Shown here piece after piece: positions 1 to 6,229 of a stretch of 19,949 bases of DNA (position 1 is the stretch's first letter; every line of letters starts with the position of its first letter). The stretch is from Burkholderiales bacterium (GTDB lineage Bacteria; Pseudomonadota; Gammaproteobacteria; Burkholderiales; Usitatibacteraceae), in assembly GCA_025350945.1 (NCBI GenBank), contig JANXWW010000221.1:1-19949 (forward strand). The letters run 5' to 3'. Made by a program: the position numbers and the translations under genes. The notes under the pieces were generated by a model. The model was given only the letters and a program-made list of their open reading frames with translations. It made no database searches and was not told the origin of the DNA.

Positions 1-1
1 G

Positions 2-469
2 CGCATTCCGTTTTATGGCGATAGCTTCGCCGACTTCACGCGCTGGGCGGCGTGGGGAGAGGAGCTGATGCAGCTTCATATCGGCTACGAAAACGTCAAA
101 CCCGCAAAGCTAAAGCGCATCGATACGCCCGACGAAAAGGCACGCAAAAATGCGGGTGCGTTCTATGTGCCGAAAGCGATGCTGAAAGCGGACAAGTTAA
201 GTGGCCGCATTCAACTCGATAGCGAAACGGTGCTTGAAGGTGTGCCGAGTGAGGCGTGGGAATACAAACTCGGCAACCGCTCGGCGCTCGAATGGATTCT
301 CGACCAATACAAAGAAAAAAAGCCGAAAGACCCGACCATCCGCGAAAAATTCGACACCTACCGCTTCGCGGATTACAAAGAAAAAGTCGTCGACCTGCTG
401 ATGCGGGTGACGGCCGTGAGCATGCGCACGAAAGAAATTGTTGACGCGATGAAGGACGAAAAGCGGTAG
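2..469 (+). CDS. Type ISP restriction-modification enzyme, C-terminal end (partial)
   Basis: The frame is open from base 2 to the stop at 467-469, so only the last 155 residues are present and the true start lies left of the window. Type ISP enzymes are single-chain restriction-modification proteins: nuclease, helicase-type translocase, adenine methyltransferase and a C-terminal specificity domain. What is visible fits the end of that specificity domain: RIPFYGDSFADF then WAAWGEELMQLHIGYE near the start, and EAWEYKLGNRSALEWILDQY about 60 residues before the end, a pattern I recognise from these proteins and from related 'predicted helicase' annotations. The tail is lysine-rich and helical. 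The catalytic parts are outside the window, so intactness cannot be judged. It sits just upstream of a toxin-antitoxin operon on the same strand. The ATG at 68 is internal, not a start. Confidence 0.8.
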   Translation, partial: RIPFYGDSFADFTRWAAWGEELMQLHIGYENVKPAKLKRIDTPDEKARKNAGAFYVPKAMLKADKLSGRIQLDSETVLEGVPSEAWEYKLGNRSALEWILDQYKEKKPKDPTIREKFDTYRFADYKEKVVDLLMRVTAVSMRTKEIVDAMKDEKR

Positions 470-550
470 GCGTAAAGAAAACGTTCATCTGCTTGTATGT
501 ATTGGGGCAACCTGGGGCGACGGTGGCGATGTTAATGAAATCGGTAAAAT

Positions 551-565
551 ATACCAAATTGGTAT
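551..565. promoter_or_regulatory. Palindromic operator candidate in front of the toxin-antitoxin operon
   Basis: ATACCAAATTGGTAT is a perfect inverted repeat with 7-bp arms (ATACCAA / TTGGTAT) around one central base. Its last base is the first base of the TATAAT box at 565-570, so a bound protein would block RNA polymerase. HigA-type antitoxins usually repress their own promoter through such a site. The HTH protein encoded at 900-2033 is the obvious candidate binder, but this is inferred from position and symmetry only. Confidence 0.65.
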
Positions 566-570
566 ATAAT
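565..570 (+). promoter_or_regulatory. Consensus -10 box of the toxin-antitoxin operon, probably giving a leaderless mRNA
   Basis: TATAAT matches the sigma-70 -10 consensus exactly. It ends 7 bp before the ATG at 578, which would place the transcription start at or within a base or two of the start codon. No Shine-Dalgarno sequence could fit. No good -35 hexamer is seen 16-18 bp upstream, where the sequence is ATCGGTAAAAT-like. That suggests a weak or activator-dependent promoter, as expected of a tightly controlled toxin gene. Confidence 0.6.
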
Positions 571-577
571 TTAGCAC

Positions 578-907
578 ATGGAAATTTCCTTCGCTGACGA
601 ATCCATCAGGGCGTTATGCGCGCAAACCAAGCGTGCAACCCAAACGCTGGGAGCCGAGTCCGCCAAAAAGCTGCAACGTCGCATGACGGAAATGTTCAAC
701 GCCGAGACCGTCTCGGAGTTGGTAGCGGGTCGGCCACATCCGCTGAAGGGTACTCGTGCAGGAACATTCGCGCTGGATTTGCATGGAGGGCAGCGTCTGC
801 TGTTCAAACCGACCTTGCAACCACCGCCGACTAAAGACGATGGTGGTATAGATTGGGCATCCGTGACAAAAATCACGATTACAGAGTTGGGGGATTACCA
901 TGACTAG
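578..907 (+). CDS. higB: HigB/RelE-ParE superfamily toxin
   Basis: The 109-residue protein has the size and layout of HigB-type mRNA-interferase toxins. An N-terminal helical half contains SAKKLQRRMTEMFNAETVSEL. It is followed by the loop HPLKGTRAGTFALDLHGGQRLLF, in which LKG..AG.FALDL..G.R.LF is the usual strand pattern of this family, and the end VTKITITELGDYHD is the family's typical C-terminal strand. Relatives cleave mRNA at the ribosome, and their partner antitoxin neutralises them. Toxin-first order and an 8-bp overlap with the next gene (ATG at 900, stop at 905-907) fit the HIG arrangement and imply translational coupling. The start has no ribosome binding site, which fits a leaderless transcript. 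There is an insertion (residues about 85-95, LQPPPTKDDGGIDW) between the last strands. The family call is fairly secure; toxicity and target are inferred. Confidence 0.82.
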   Translation: MEISFADESIRALCAQTKRATQTLGAESAKKLQRRMTEMFNAETVSELVAGRPHPLKGTRAGTFALDLHGGQRLLFKPTLQPPPTKDDGGIDWASVTKITITELGDYHD

Positions 908-2033
908 TGAAAATGTGAAGACCATGCAGACTTATGCGTCGCTTGCCGAATTTGCACCGGATTGGGTTACGACGCCTGGCGACACAATCGCTGATGTATT
1001 GGAGGAACGCGGTTGGACGCAGGTCGAGCTCGCCAAGCGCACCGGCTTCACTGCAAAACACATCAATCAACTCCTGAAGGGCGATGCGCCGATCACGCAG
1101 GAAACCGCTGGCAAGCTTGAAAAGGTTCTTGGCAGTACTGTCCGCTTTTGGGTCGGTCTTGATGTCCAGTATCGTGAACAGCTTGCCAAGAGAGAAGAGC
1201 TGAAGGCCTTGGCAAAGGAATCCCACTGGCTGAAAGAACTACCTTTGAGTGACATGGTGCGATTCGGTTGGGTTACCAAATTGTCCGACAAGGCACAGCA
1301 GGTACGCGAGTGTCTCAAGTTTTTTGCTGTGTCCAGCGTTGCTGCGTGGCGCGAAACCTATGCCAAGCCGGTGGCCGCTTACCGCGCATCGGCCAAGTTG
1401 AAGAAGGTGGGGCCATCTGTGGCGGCGTGGCTGCGGCAAGGCGAGCGCGGTGCAGCAGCATTGCGATGTGACGATTTCGACCACGCCAAGTTTGAAACGA
1501 CGTTAATTGAGATTCGCGCGTTAACGCGCATTGCATCGCCGACTGAGTTTCTGCCAAAACTTACCGACCTGTGTGCGAAAGTGGGGGTTGCAGTGGTGCT
1601 TGCGCCAGCCCCGAAGGGTTGCCCCGTGAATGGGGCGACCAAATGGCTCGCGCCAAACAAAGCGCTCATCATGTTAAGCGTTCGCGGGAAAACAGACGAC
1701 AAATTGTGGTTTACGTTCTTTCATGAGGCTGGACATTTGGTTAAGCATGGAAAGTCGTTAACCTTTCTGGATATTCTCGGCGATACCGAGCTCGGCGCGC
1801 GCGAGGAGAGAGAAGCAAATGACTTCGCGCGAGATTCACTTGTGCCGCGAGGCAAATATACGGAGTTTTTATCGGGCGGTACTATTTCCGCGCGTCGCGT
1901 AACCGCATTCGCTGAAGATGAGGGTATATCGCCAGGCATCGTGGTTGGGCGGTTGCAATTTGATCAGAAAATTCCATTTACGCACTTGAACAAGCTGAAG
2001 GTAACGTACGCTTGGAATCATGAAGGGAAATGA
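900..2033 (+). CDS. HigA-like antitoxin fused to ImmA/IrrE (M78) metallopeptidase
   Basis: The 377-residue protein has two recognisable parts. Residues about 26-90 form a HigA/Cro-type helix-turn-helix: GDTIADVLEERGWTQVELAKR, then TGFTAKHINQLLKG and a helix ending in VRFWVGLDVQYREQL. Residues about 215-340 carry an ImmA/IrrE (DUF955) zinc peptidase: FFHEAGHLVKH gives HExxH at 275-279, and EREAN at about 303-307 supplies the third-ligand region. In this family the peptidase cleaves partner regulators, and fused to an HTH it may control the antitoxin's own stability or act as a sensor. The middle (about 100-210) is helical and unassigned. A GGGGG run just upstream of ATG 900 may serve as ribosome binding site, although the start overlaps the toxin gene, so coupling is likely. 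ATG at 924 is an alternative start. It probably represses the operon through the palindrome at 551-565. Confidence 0.85.
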   Translation: MTSENVKTMQTYASLAEFAPDWVTTPGDTIADVLEERGWTQVELAKRTGFTAKHINQLLKGDAPITQETAGKLEKVLGSTVRFWVGLDVQYREQLAKREELKALAKESHWLKELPLSDMVRFGWVTKLSDKAQQVRECLKFFAVSSVAAWRETYAKPVAAYRASAKLKKVGPSVAAWLRQGERGAAALRCDDFDHAKFETTLIEIRALTRIASPTEFLPKLTDLCAKVGVAVVLAPAPKGCPVNGATKWLAPNKALIMLSVRGKTDDKLWFTFFHEAGHLVKHGKSLTFLDILGDTELGAREEREANDFARDSLVPRGKYTEFLSGGTISARRVTAFAEDEGISPGIVVGRLQFDQKIPFTHLNKLKVTYAWNHEGK

Positions 2034-2223
2034 GCGTTTCAAATTTTCGAACACTCGAGAAGCGGTAATGATGCTTTGTCAAGCAACCAACGAAACTGCC
2101 TAGCCCGGCCTGCAAACTCAAGTCGGCACCTAAAACCCCTCGCCAATAGCGGTGTTCGAAACATCATCACGCAGCAGCATGCATGTGCACGCCTCACCCC
2201 TTATTCCATTTCTCAATCAATAG
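2034..2223. other. Intergenic stretch without a convincing gene
   Basis: This stretch lies between the antitoxin stop and the palindromic repeat. No open frame with family features is seen on either strand and no strong terminator is visible. A short segment at 2140-2156 (TCGCCAATAGCGGTGTT) resembles one at 10225-10241 in another intergenic space, with 15 of 17 bases equal, so it may be a fragment of a dispersed repeat. Confidence 0.5.
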
Positions 2224-2343
2224 TTCATTAATTTGTGAACCCGTAGGATGGGTCGAGCGGCTTTTTGCGATACCAATCATTAGCGCACCGATGATGGGTA
2301 TCGCTTCGCTCCACCCAGCCTACAAAATTAATGCACTAATGAA
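2224..2343. repeat. MITE-like palindromic intergenic repeat
   Basis: This element of about 120 bp reads as a long imperfect hairpin. The left arm from 2243 (GTAGGATGGGTCGAGCG, then GCGATACCAATCAT) pairs with the right arm ending at 2323, whose reverse complement reads GTAGGCTGGGTGGAGCG, then GCGATACCCATCAT. Outer 7-bp ends TTCATTA (2224-2230) and TAATGAA (2337-2343) are also inverted. Related GTAGGATGGGT...ACCCATCCTAC intergenic repeats are widespread in beta- and gammaproteobacteria. No transposase is encoded, so it would be non-autonomous. ATTAAT occurs on both sides (2227-2232 and 2327-2332) but is itself palindromic, so it cannot be claimed as a target duplication. Confidence 0.7.
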
Positions 2344-2553
2344 ATGGAAATAGAATTATCTATCTGCGGCACAATCAGCGGCAGCATAGTGAAAGCCACA
2401 ATGCGCCATGACGGCGCAATTCGCTATGCAGGACAAACCTACAAAACGCCGAGTGCCGCAGCGGCCTGTGGCGTGAACCGCAATGGCTGGAGCTTTTGGG
2501 AATACGAGCGCTACCCAGGCGAGTGGGTATCCATCGACGCGATGCGGAAGTAA
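2344..2553 (+). CDS. Orphan RAMA/DUF4357-like domain, possibly a truncated gene
   Basis: The 69-residue frame matches the RAMA/DUF4357 pattern I know from the C-termini of restriction-associated methylases and nucleases. It has an ATMRHDGAIRYAGQTYKTPSAAA stretch (residues about 19-41), then CGVNRNGWSFWEYERYPGEW, in which NGW.FW.Y...G.W is the hallmark. In larger proteins this domain is thought to help recognise modified DNA or substrate. Here it stands alone. An in-frame stop lies at 2329-2331 inside the palindromic repeat, the first ATG comes at the repeat's exact right edge, and no ribosome binding site precedes it. The simplest reading is the 3' remnant of a larger gene cut off when the repeat inserted. 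A small free-standing protein is the alternative. The domain call is moderate; expression is doubtful. Confidence 0.55.
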   Translation: MEIELSICGTISGSIVKATMRHDGAIRYAGQTYKTPSAAAACGVNRNGWSFWEYERYPGEWVSIDAMRK

Positions 2554-2562
2554 TTGCAAGCA

Positions 2563-2655
2563 ATGGCAAAAACGAAATCGCCGATTACAGCGTCCCCATT
2601 GCGTAACCCTAGGCAGCTCGCAACGTCAGGTGCGAATTCCTGGCCTGATTGTTAA
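2563..2655 (+). pseudogene. Possible N-terminal remnant of a nuclease-like gene
   Basis: A 30-codon frame begins MAKTKSPITASPLRNPRQ and stops at 2653-2655. The KSPI...PLRNP pattern resembles, from memory, the first residues of some nuclease-related proteins (often continuing GQS). It starts 9 bp after the RAMA-like frame stops, and nothing recognisable follows before the DUF2721 gene. It could equally be a chance frame, so treat it as a pointer rather than an annotation. Confidence 0.2.
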
Positions 2656-2723
2656 ACTAAAACAGCTTGCGAGTTTAAAATAAACAGGCATCAGCAAACG
2701 GGCTTGATGCAAAAAATTTCGGG

Positions 2724-3173
2724 CTAACGGCTCTGTCCCCGCCGCCCAAAATTCAACGATTGCCCTGCCAGCAACGTCTCTGCCAAGAAGCACAGCAGTG
2801 CCAGAATAAACAACAGCACACCGCCCAGAAATGTCCACGGTACCAACCCGCTGGTGCGGAGTGCGATGGTTTCAACCAGGAACAAAGCCATCACGGTTGC
2901 GCCGATGAATGTTGCCGATAGCGTGAGTAATACCATTGAAGTATTGACGACGCGGCCGCGTTGCCGAAGGCGTTTGAGTTCGTCGTAAATATCAGCTTCG
3001 TGTTTGACGGCATCCGCTTCGAGCCGGTCTTCAAGGCGACGGGCGCGATCAATGATGCGCGCCAATCGGCCCGCCAACGCGCCCAGTAGTGCCGCGACTG
3101 CGGTAAGCATGAACACGGGTGCTACGGAAAGTTGAATGCTGTGTGAGATGGCGTCTAGTGCGGTGGCTGGCAT
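2724..3173 (-). CDS. DUF2721 inner-membrane protein
   Basis: About 149 residues from the ATG at 3173. Order of parts: a hydrophobic segment (QLSVAPVFMLTAVAALLGAL), the signature RLARIIDRARRLEDRLEAD, a charged helical cytoplasmic loop (YDELKRLRQRGRVVN), then two further membrane segments (MVLLTLSATFIGATVMALFL and VPWTFLGGVLLFILALLCFL). The 'NRLARIIDRAR.LE' signature followed by two C-terminal membrane helices is the DUF2721 family pattern. Function is unknown in the family; a coiled-coil loop between membrane helices suggests oligomerisation. A GTG at 3194 gives a start 7 codons earlier. Neither start has a clear ribosome binding site, and I prefer the ATG because the family usually begins shortly before the first membrane helix. 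It lies 98 bp downstream of msrA on the same strand and may be cotranscribed. Confidence 0.82.
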   Translation of the reverse strand: MPATALDAISHSIQLSVAPVFMLTAVAALLGALAGRLARIIDRARRLEDRLEADAVKHEADIYDELKRLRQRGRVVNTSMVLLTLSATFIGATVMALFLVETIALRTSGLVPWTFLGGVLLFILALLCFLAETLLAGQSLNFGRRGQSR

Positions 3174-3271
3174 AATTTTCTGGGTGAGGAACACACGGCG
3201 ATTAATTTAATTTCTAGGCGTAAAGTATCTCATTTTAATGTGTCCCCAACCCCGTGCAGCGCCGCAAAAAA

Positions 3272-3886
3272 TCAGTGTTTCCCACCGCCCGCTTCAGCGC
3301 CCCACAATTGTTTCAGCTTCGCATCACGCCCGCAGCCAGCGCGATAGAATTTATATTGCAGCGCGTTTTTCTTGTAGTAATCCTGATGATATTCCTCGGC
3401 CGCCGTGAATTCGCTGGCCGCTGTAATCTCGCTCACGATGTCGCCTTTGAACGGCTTTGATTTGATGAGCGCCGATTTGGATTCATCAGCCAATTTTTTT
3501 TGCGCGTCATCATGGTAAAAAATACCGCTGCGATATTGGGTGCCGACATCACAAAACTGTTGATCTTTAGTGGTCGGATCAATATTGCGCCAGAAAATGT
3601 AAAGCAATTTTTCATACGTTACTTTTTTCGGATCGTAGACAATCTGCACGGCCTCGGTGTGACCGGTGGAACCTGACGATACTTCTTTATACGTTGGGTT
3701 TTTGGTCTTGCCGCCAATGTAGCCGGAGGTGGTGGAAATCACGCCATCCACGGCGTCAAACGGGGCTTCCATGCACCAGAAGCAGCCGCCTGCGAAGGTG
3801 GCTTTTGCAGTAACTGGCGCTTGCGCGTTTGCAACTAAAGGTAAGGTAACAAGTGCGGCAATTAACCATGATCGAATCTTGAACAC
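3272..3886 (-). CDS. msrA: Peptide-methionine (S)-S-oxide reductase MsrA, exported
   Basis: MsrA reduces the S-epimer of methionine sulfoxide in oxidised proteins. The catalytic motif GGCFWC is at residues 33-38 (nucleophile C35), followed by a typical MsrA body with SGSTGHTEAV, VTYEKLLYIFW and FCDVGTQYRSGIFYHD. The C-terminal FYRAGCGRD carries a likely resolving cysteine. The start chosen is GTG 3886, because AAGGAG at 3893-3898 lies 6 bases upstream. The product then opens with a clean signal peptide, (M)FKIRSWLIAALVTLPLVANAQA, so the enzyme probably works in the periplasm. An in-frame ATG at 3910 and others up to 4129 give longer frames with no ribosome binding site and bury the signal peptide. 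Length (204 residues including signal) fits the family. It diverges from the phzF-like gene across 117 bp. Confidence 0.93.
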   Translation of the reverse strand: MFKIRSWLIAALVTLPLVANAQAPVTAKATFAGGCFWCMEAPFDAVDGVISTTSGYIGGKTKNPTYKEVSSGSTGHTEAVQIVYDPKKVTYEKLLYIFWRNIDPTTKDQQFCDVGTQYRSGIFYHDDAQKKLADESKSALIKSKPFKGDIVSEITAASEFTAAEEYHQDYYKKNALQYKFYRAGCGRDAKLKQLWGAEAGGGKH

Positions 3887-3892
3887 GTATTT

Positions 3893-3898
3893 CTCCTT
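3893..3898 (-). promoter_or_regulatory. Shine-Dalgarno site that fixes the GTG start of msrA
   Basis: The minus strand reads AAGGAG, then six bases (AAATAC), then GTG. This is close to the ideal anti-16S match and spacing. It decides between the GTG at 3886 and the ATG at 3910, which has no such site. Confidence 0.8.
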
Positions 3899-4003
3899 GG
3901 ATATTTTCATGAAACAGAACATCTGCACAGCATTAGTCTGGACGCGATGCCAGAGCTTACAATAATACGATTCAAAACCCACATTGGTTTCACATAAAAC
4001 ATC

Positions 4004-4846
4004 ATGGCCCAATATCACTATCGCATCGTTAATGTTTTTGCAGAATCCATTTTCGGCGGCAATCCACTTTGCGTATTTGAAAACGGAAGTGGCCTGGATT
4101 CGGAAACGATGCAAGCATTGGCGTTGCAATTTAATTTATCCGAAACCACCTTCGTGCTGACAGCATCTGCCGCCACCGCACACGTGCGGATTTTTACGCC
4201 GACCTTCGAGCTGGCGTTTGCCGGGCATCCGACACTCGGCACCGCACATGTGGTGCGCGATTTATATTCGGCGGGCGATTCGATAAGCCTTGAAATGAAA
4301 GCAGGCATCATTCCCGTCAAGGCTGTTGGGGATCGCTGGACACTGAGTGCTAACGCACCGACGTTTCGCGATTGCGAAATACCGAAGGCGCAAATCGCGG
4401 CGATGTTGTCGCTTGATGTTGGCGATGTTCTCGATGGCGCACGCTGGATCAATACCGGCAGCGAGCAAATGATTGTGCCGATTGCGAGTGCTGCTGCGGT
4501 CAAACGGGTGCAACCGAAGGCAAATTTGCTGTCGGTAATATCCAGCAATCTCGGTCGATCCATGGCGTATGTGTTCGCACCCAATGGCGAGAATAAATTA
4601 CTGTCGCGATTTTTCTTTTTAAAACTCGGCAGCGTGGTGGAAGATCCGGGCACCGGCTCAGCGACCGCAAATCTGGGCGGTTGGATGCTCGGCGCCAATA
4701 GAGAATTGCCGTTCGAGGTGTCGATTGAACAAGGCGCAATGGTGAATCGGCCATGTCATTTGGGGCTGCGCGTGGATGCGAACAAACAAATTTTTGTGAG
4801 CGGGCGCGTAATTGAACTGGCGCGTGGCGTGGTGAGTTTACCGTAA
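4004..4846 (+). CDS. PhzF-family isomerase/epimerase-like protein
   Basis: The 280-residue protein has the two-domain PhzF/diaminopimelate-epimerase fold signatures: FGGNPLCVF near residues 17-25, the catalytic-glutamate motif NLSETTFV (E47), AGHPTLGTAH (about 73-82) and EDPGTGSATANLGGWM (D214 onwards). PhzF in phenazine makers isomerises DHHA. Most members, including this one with no phenazine genes nearby, have unknown substrates and are widespread housekeeping enzymes of uncertain role. Length agrees with the family (about 260-300). The ATG at 4004 has no strong ribosome binding site, but the family N-terminus begins just there (YRIVNVFAE). It diverges from msrA; a TACAAT at 3958-3963 could be a -10 box, without a convincing -35. 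Confidence 0.9.
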   Translation: MAQYHYRIVNVFAESIFGGNPLCVFENGSGLDSETMQALALQFNLSETTFVLTASAATAHVRIFTPTFELAFAGHPTLGTAHVVRDLYSAGDSISLEMKAGIIPVKAVGDRWTLSANAPTFRDCEIPKAQIAAMLSLDVGDVLDGARWINTGSEQMIVPIASAAAVKRVQPKANLLSVISSNLGRSMAYVFAPNGENKLLSRFFFLKLGSVVEDPGTGSATANLGGWMLGANRELPFEVSIEQGAMVNRPCHLGLRVDANKQIFVSGRVIELARGVVSLP

Positions 4847-4963
4847 TTTTACAAGCTCCGTAGATCAGCTGGCTGCGCAACCTGAGCTACAAAACTCTAG
4901 AACTGGTGAGGCTTTTGGGAACATTTTGCCCCAAACCCCGCCACCCTGTTAGCGTTTAAATTT

Positions 4964-5974
4964 TCAACCGCCCTGCTTCGGCACAATCAAAATCTTCCCG
5001 TCGCGCCCGCCGCTGTGTGCGGCAGCGACTGCTGCTTTAATATCGCTGACATCGTAAGTCGCGTGAATACTCGCGTGTAATTTGCCGGTCGCGATCCATT
5101 TTGTGAGTTCGCCGTACAGCGCAGTTTGCTGTTCGCGGGTGGATGTACGAAACCATTTCGCGAGCCAGAATCCTTTGACCGTCACATCTTTAAACACAAA
5201 ATAGCGCGGCGAAAGTTGGCATGGCTCGCCACTCATCATGCCGTAGTTCACCAGCGTGCCGCCCTCGGTGAGGCAGCTGGCGAGACGGTCTGTGGCGGCA
5301 CCGCCGACAGCATCAATGCCCAAGCGAATCGCGGCACCACCAGTCGCCTCTTTCGCGCGTTTATAAATATCATCACCATCGACCAACACCACATCACCGC
5401 CAATTGCTTTTACGCCCGCAACAGCAGATTCGCGACGCACGATGTTCAATGTTTTAAAGCCGCGAATTTTTGCAATCTGGATCAAATAACTTCCCACCGC
5501 CGAATTCGCCACGTTTTGCGCGACCCAATCACCCGGTTTCAAATCAACAAATTCGCTCAGCATCAATGCGGCAGTCGGCGGGTTTACCGTCAGCATGGAA
5601 AGCTGTTGCGCATCGGCTTGATTGGGTAGCGGAATCAACGTCGCGGCAGTGGCAATGATGTGCGAACTCCAGGTGCCGCAGCTCACCGGCAACAGCACCG
5701 TTTGCCCGACAGCAGGTGCAGTTACGCCCGGCCCACATTCCACCACCCGGCCCACACCTTCATTACCGCCAATCGCGGGCAACGGCGGCAGGATGCCGTA
5801 CTCACCCGTTAGCGTGAGTACATCTGAGGGGTTAATGGGGGCCGCCAGCACCTCGATCAGCGCCTGGCCTTCACTCAGGGTGGGCTTAGGCAACGAAATG
5901 GCGCTAATCACGTCCTGGGGCACGGGGCCACGGGTTTCGTATTGCGCGCGGCGGATGGTGGTGATATTTGGCAT
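4964..5974 (-). CDS. MECR/ETR-like NADPH-dependent enoyl reductase (medium-chain dehydrogenase superfamily)
   Basis: The 336-residue protein is a zinc-free medium-chain dehydrogenase/reductase. Residues 48-77 read NPSDVLTLTGEYGILPPLP then AIGGNEGVGRV. This is the block of mitochondrial-type trans-2-enoyl-CoA/ACP reductases (ETR1/MECR), with Y59 at the position of the catalytic tyrosine. NPPTAALML (131-139) and NSAVGSYLIQIAK (157-169) form the nucleotide-binding entry, and IVRR (178-181) follows the second strand, where arginines favour NADPH. No structural or catalytic zinc cysteines are seen. The reaction is probably reduction of an enoyl thioester or a related alkene/quinone, and the exact substrate is open. 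The start has GGAG 7 bases upstream (CGGAGATTCAC then ATG). It is divergent from the DUF1289 gene by 39 bp and convergent with the PhzF-like gene. Confidence 0.85.
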   Translation of the reverse strand: MPNITTIRRAQYETRGPVPQDVISAISLPKPTLSEGQALIEVLAAPINPSDVLTLTGEYGILPPLPAIGGNEGVGRVVECGPGVTAPAVGQTVLLPVSCGTWSSHIIATAATLIPLPNQADAQQLSMLTVNPPTAALMLSEFVDLKPGDWVAQNVANSAVGSYLIQIAKIRGFKTLNIVRRESAVAGVKAIGGDVVLVDGDDIYKRAKEATGGAAIRLGIDAVGGAATDRLASCLTEGGTLVNYGMMSGEPCQLSPRYFVFKDVTVKGFWLAKWFRTSTREQQTALYGELTKWIATGKLHASIHATYDVSDIKAAVAAAHSGGRDGKILIVPKQGG

Positions 5975-6013
5975 GTGAATCTCCGATGTGGATAGTGACG
6001 TTAAAATATATCG

Positions 6014-6223
6014 ATGAATGAAATAGATTCAAAAATAGATCCACCAATAGATCCAACATCGCCATGCAATAAAATTTGCGTGCTTAATTCTACCGGCACG
6101 CTGTGCACGGGATGTTTTCGTACGCTCGATGAAATTGCGAAGTGGAGTGAATTATCGGTGAGCGAAAAATGGGCCGTGCTTTCATTGCTGGCAGATCGCC
6201 GCGTAATTTTTGCTAGCGTCTGA
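6014..6223 (+). CDS. DUF1289 small cysteine-motif protein
   Basis: The 69-residue protein carries the DUF1289 pattern: SPCNKICVLNSTGTLCTGC (C18, C22, C31, C34), then FRTLDEIAKWSELSVSEKW. The four cysteines are arranged like a small metal site. The family is common in proteobacteria as a short cytosolic protein of unknown function, often beside oxidoreductases, as here. No ribosome binding site precedes ATG 6014. A TAAAAT at 6002-6007 lies 6 bases upstream, so a leaderless transcript is possible. It converges on the proline-rich gene with only 6 bp between the stops. Confidence 0.88.
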   Translation: MNEIDSKIDPPIDPTSPCNKICVLNSTGTLCTGCFRTLDEIAKWSELSVSEKWAVLSLLADRRVIFASV

Positions 6224-6229
6224 TTTTTC

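Noticed and set aside
96..557. Minus-strand open frame of 153 codons opposite the type ISP gene end
   Set aside because: Cys/Arg/Ser-rich, no family pattern, and lies wholly opposite a recognisable coding region; a shadow frame.
3887..4129. N-terminal extension of MsrA by up to 81 codons
   Set aside because: It overlaps the divergent gene, lacks a ribosome binding site, and would place the signal peptide internally; the GTG at 3886 with AAGGAG is far better.
4018..4698. Minus-strand 226-codon frame opposite the PhzF-like gene
   Set aside because: The plus strand carries all PhzF motifs; the opposite frame shows no domain or ribosome binding site.
4847..4963. Terminator between the convergent PhzF-like and enoyl-reductase genes
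   Set aside because: Only an imperfect GGCTTTTGGG / CCCCAAACCCC pairing without a U-run is visible, too weak to annotate.
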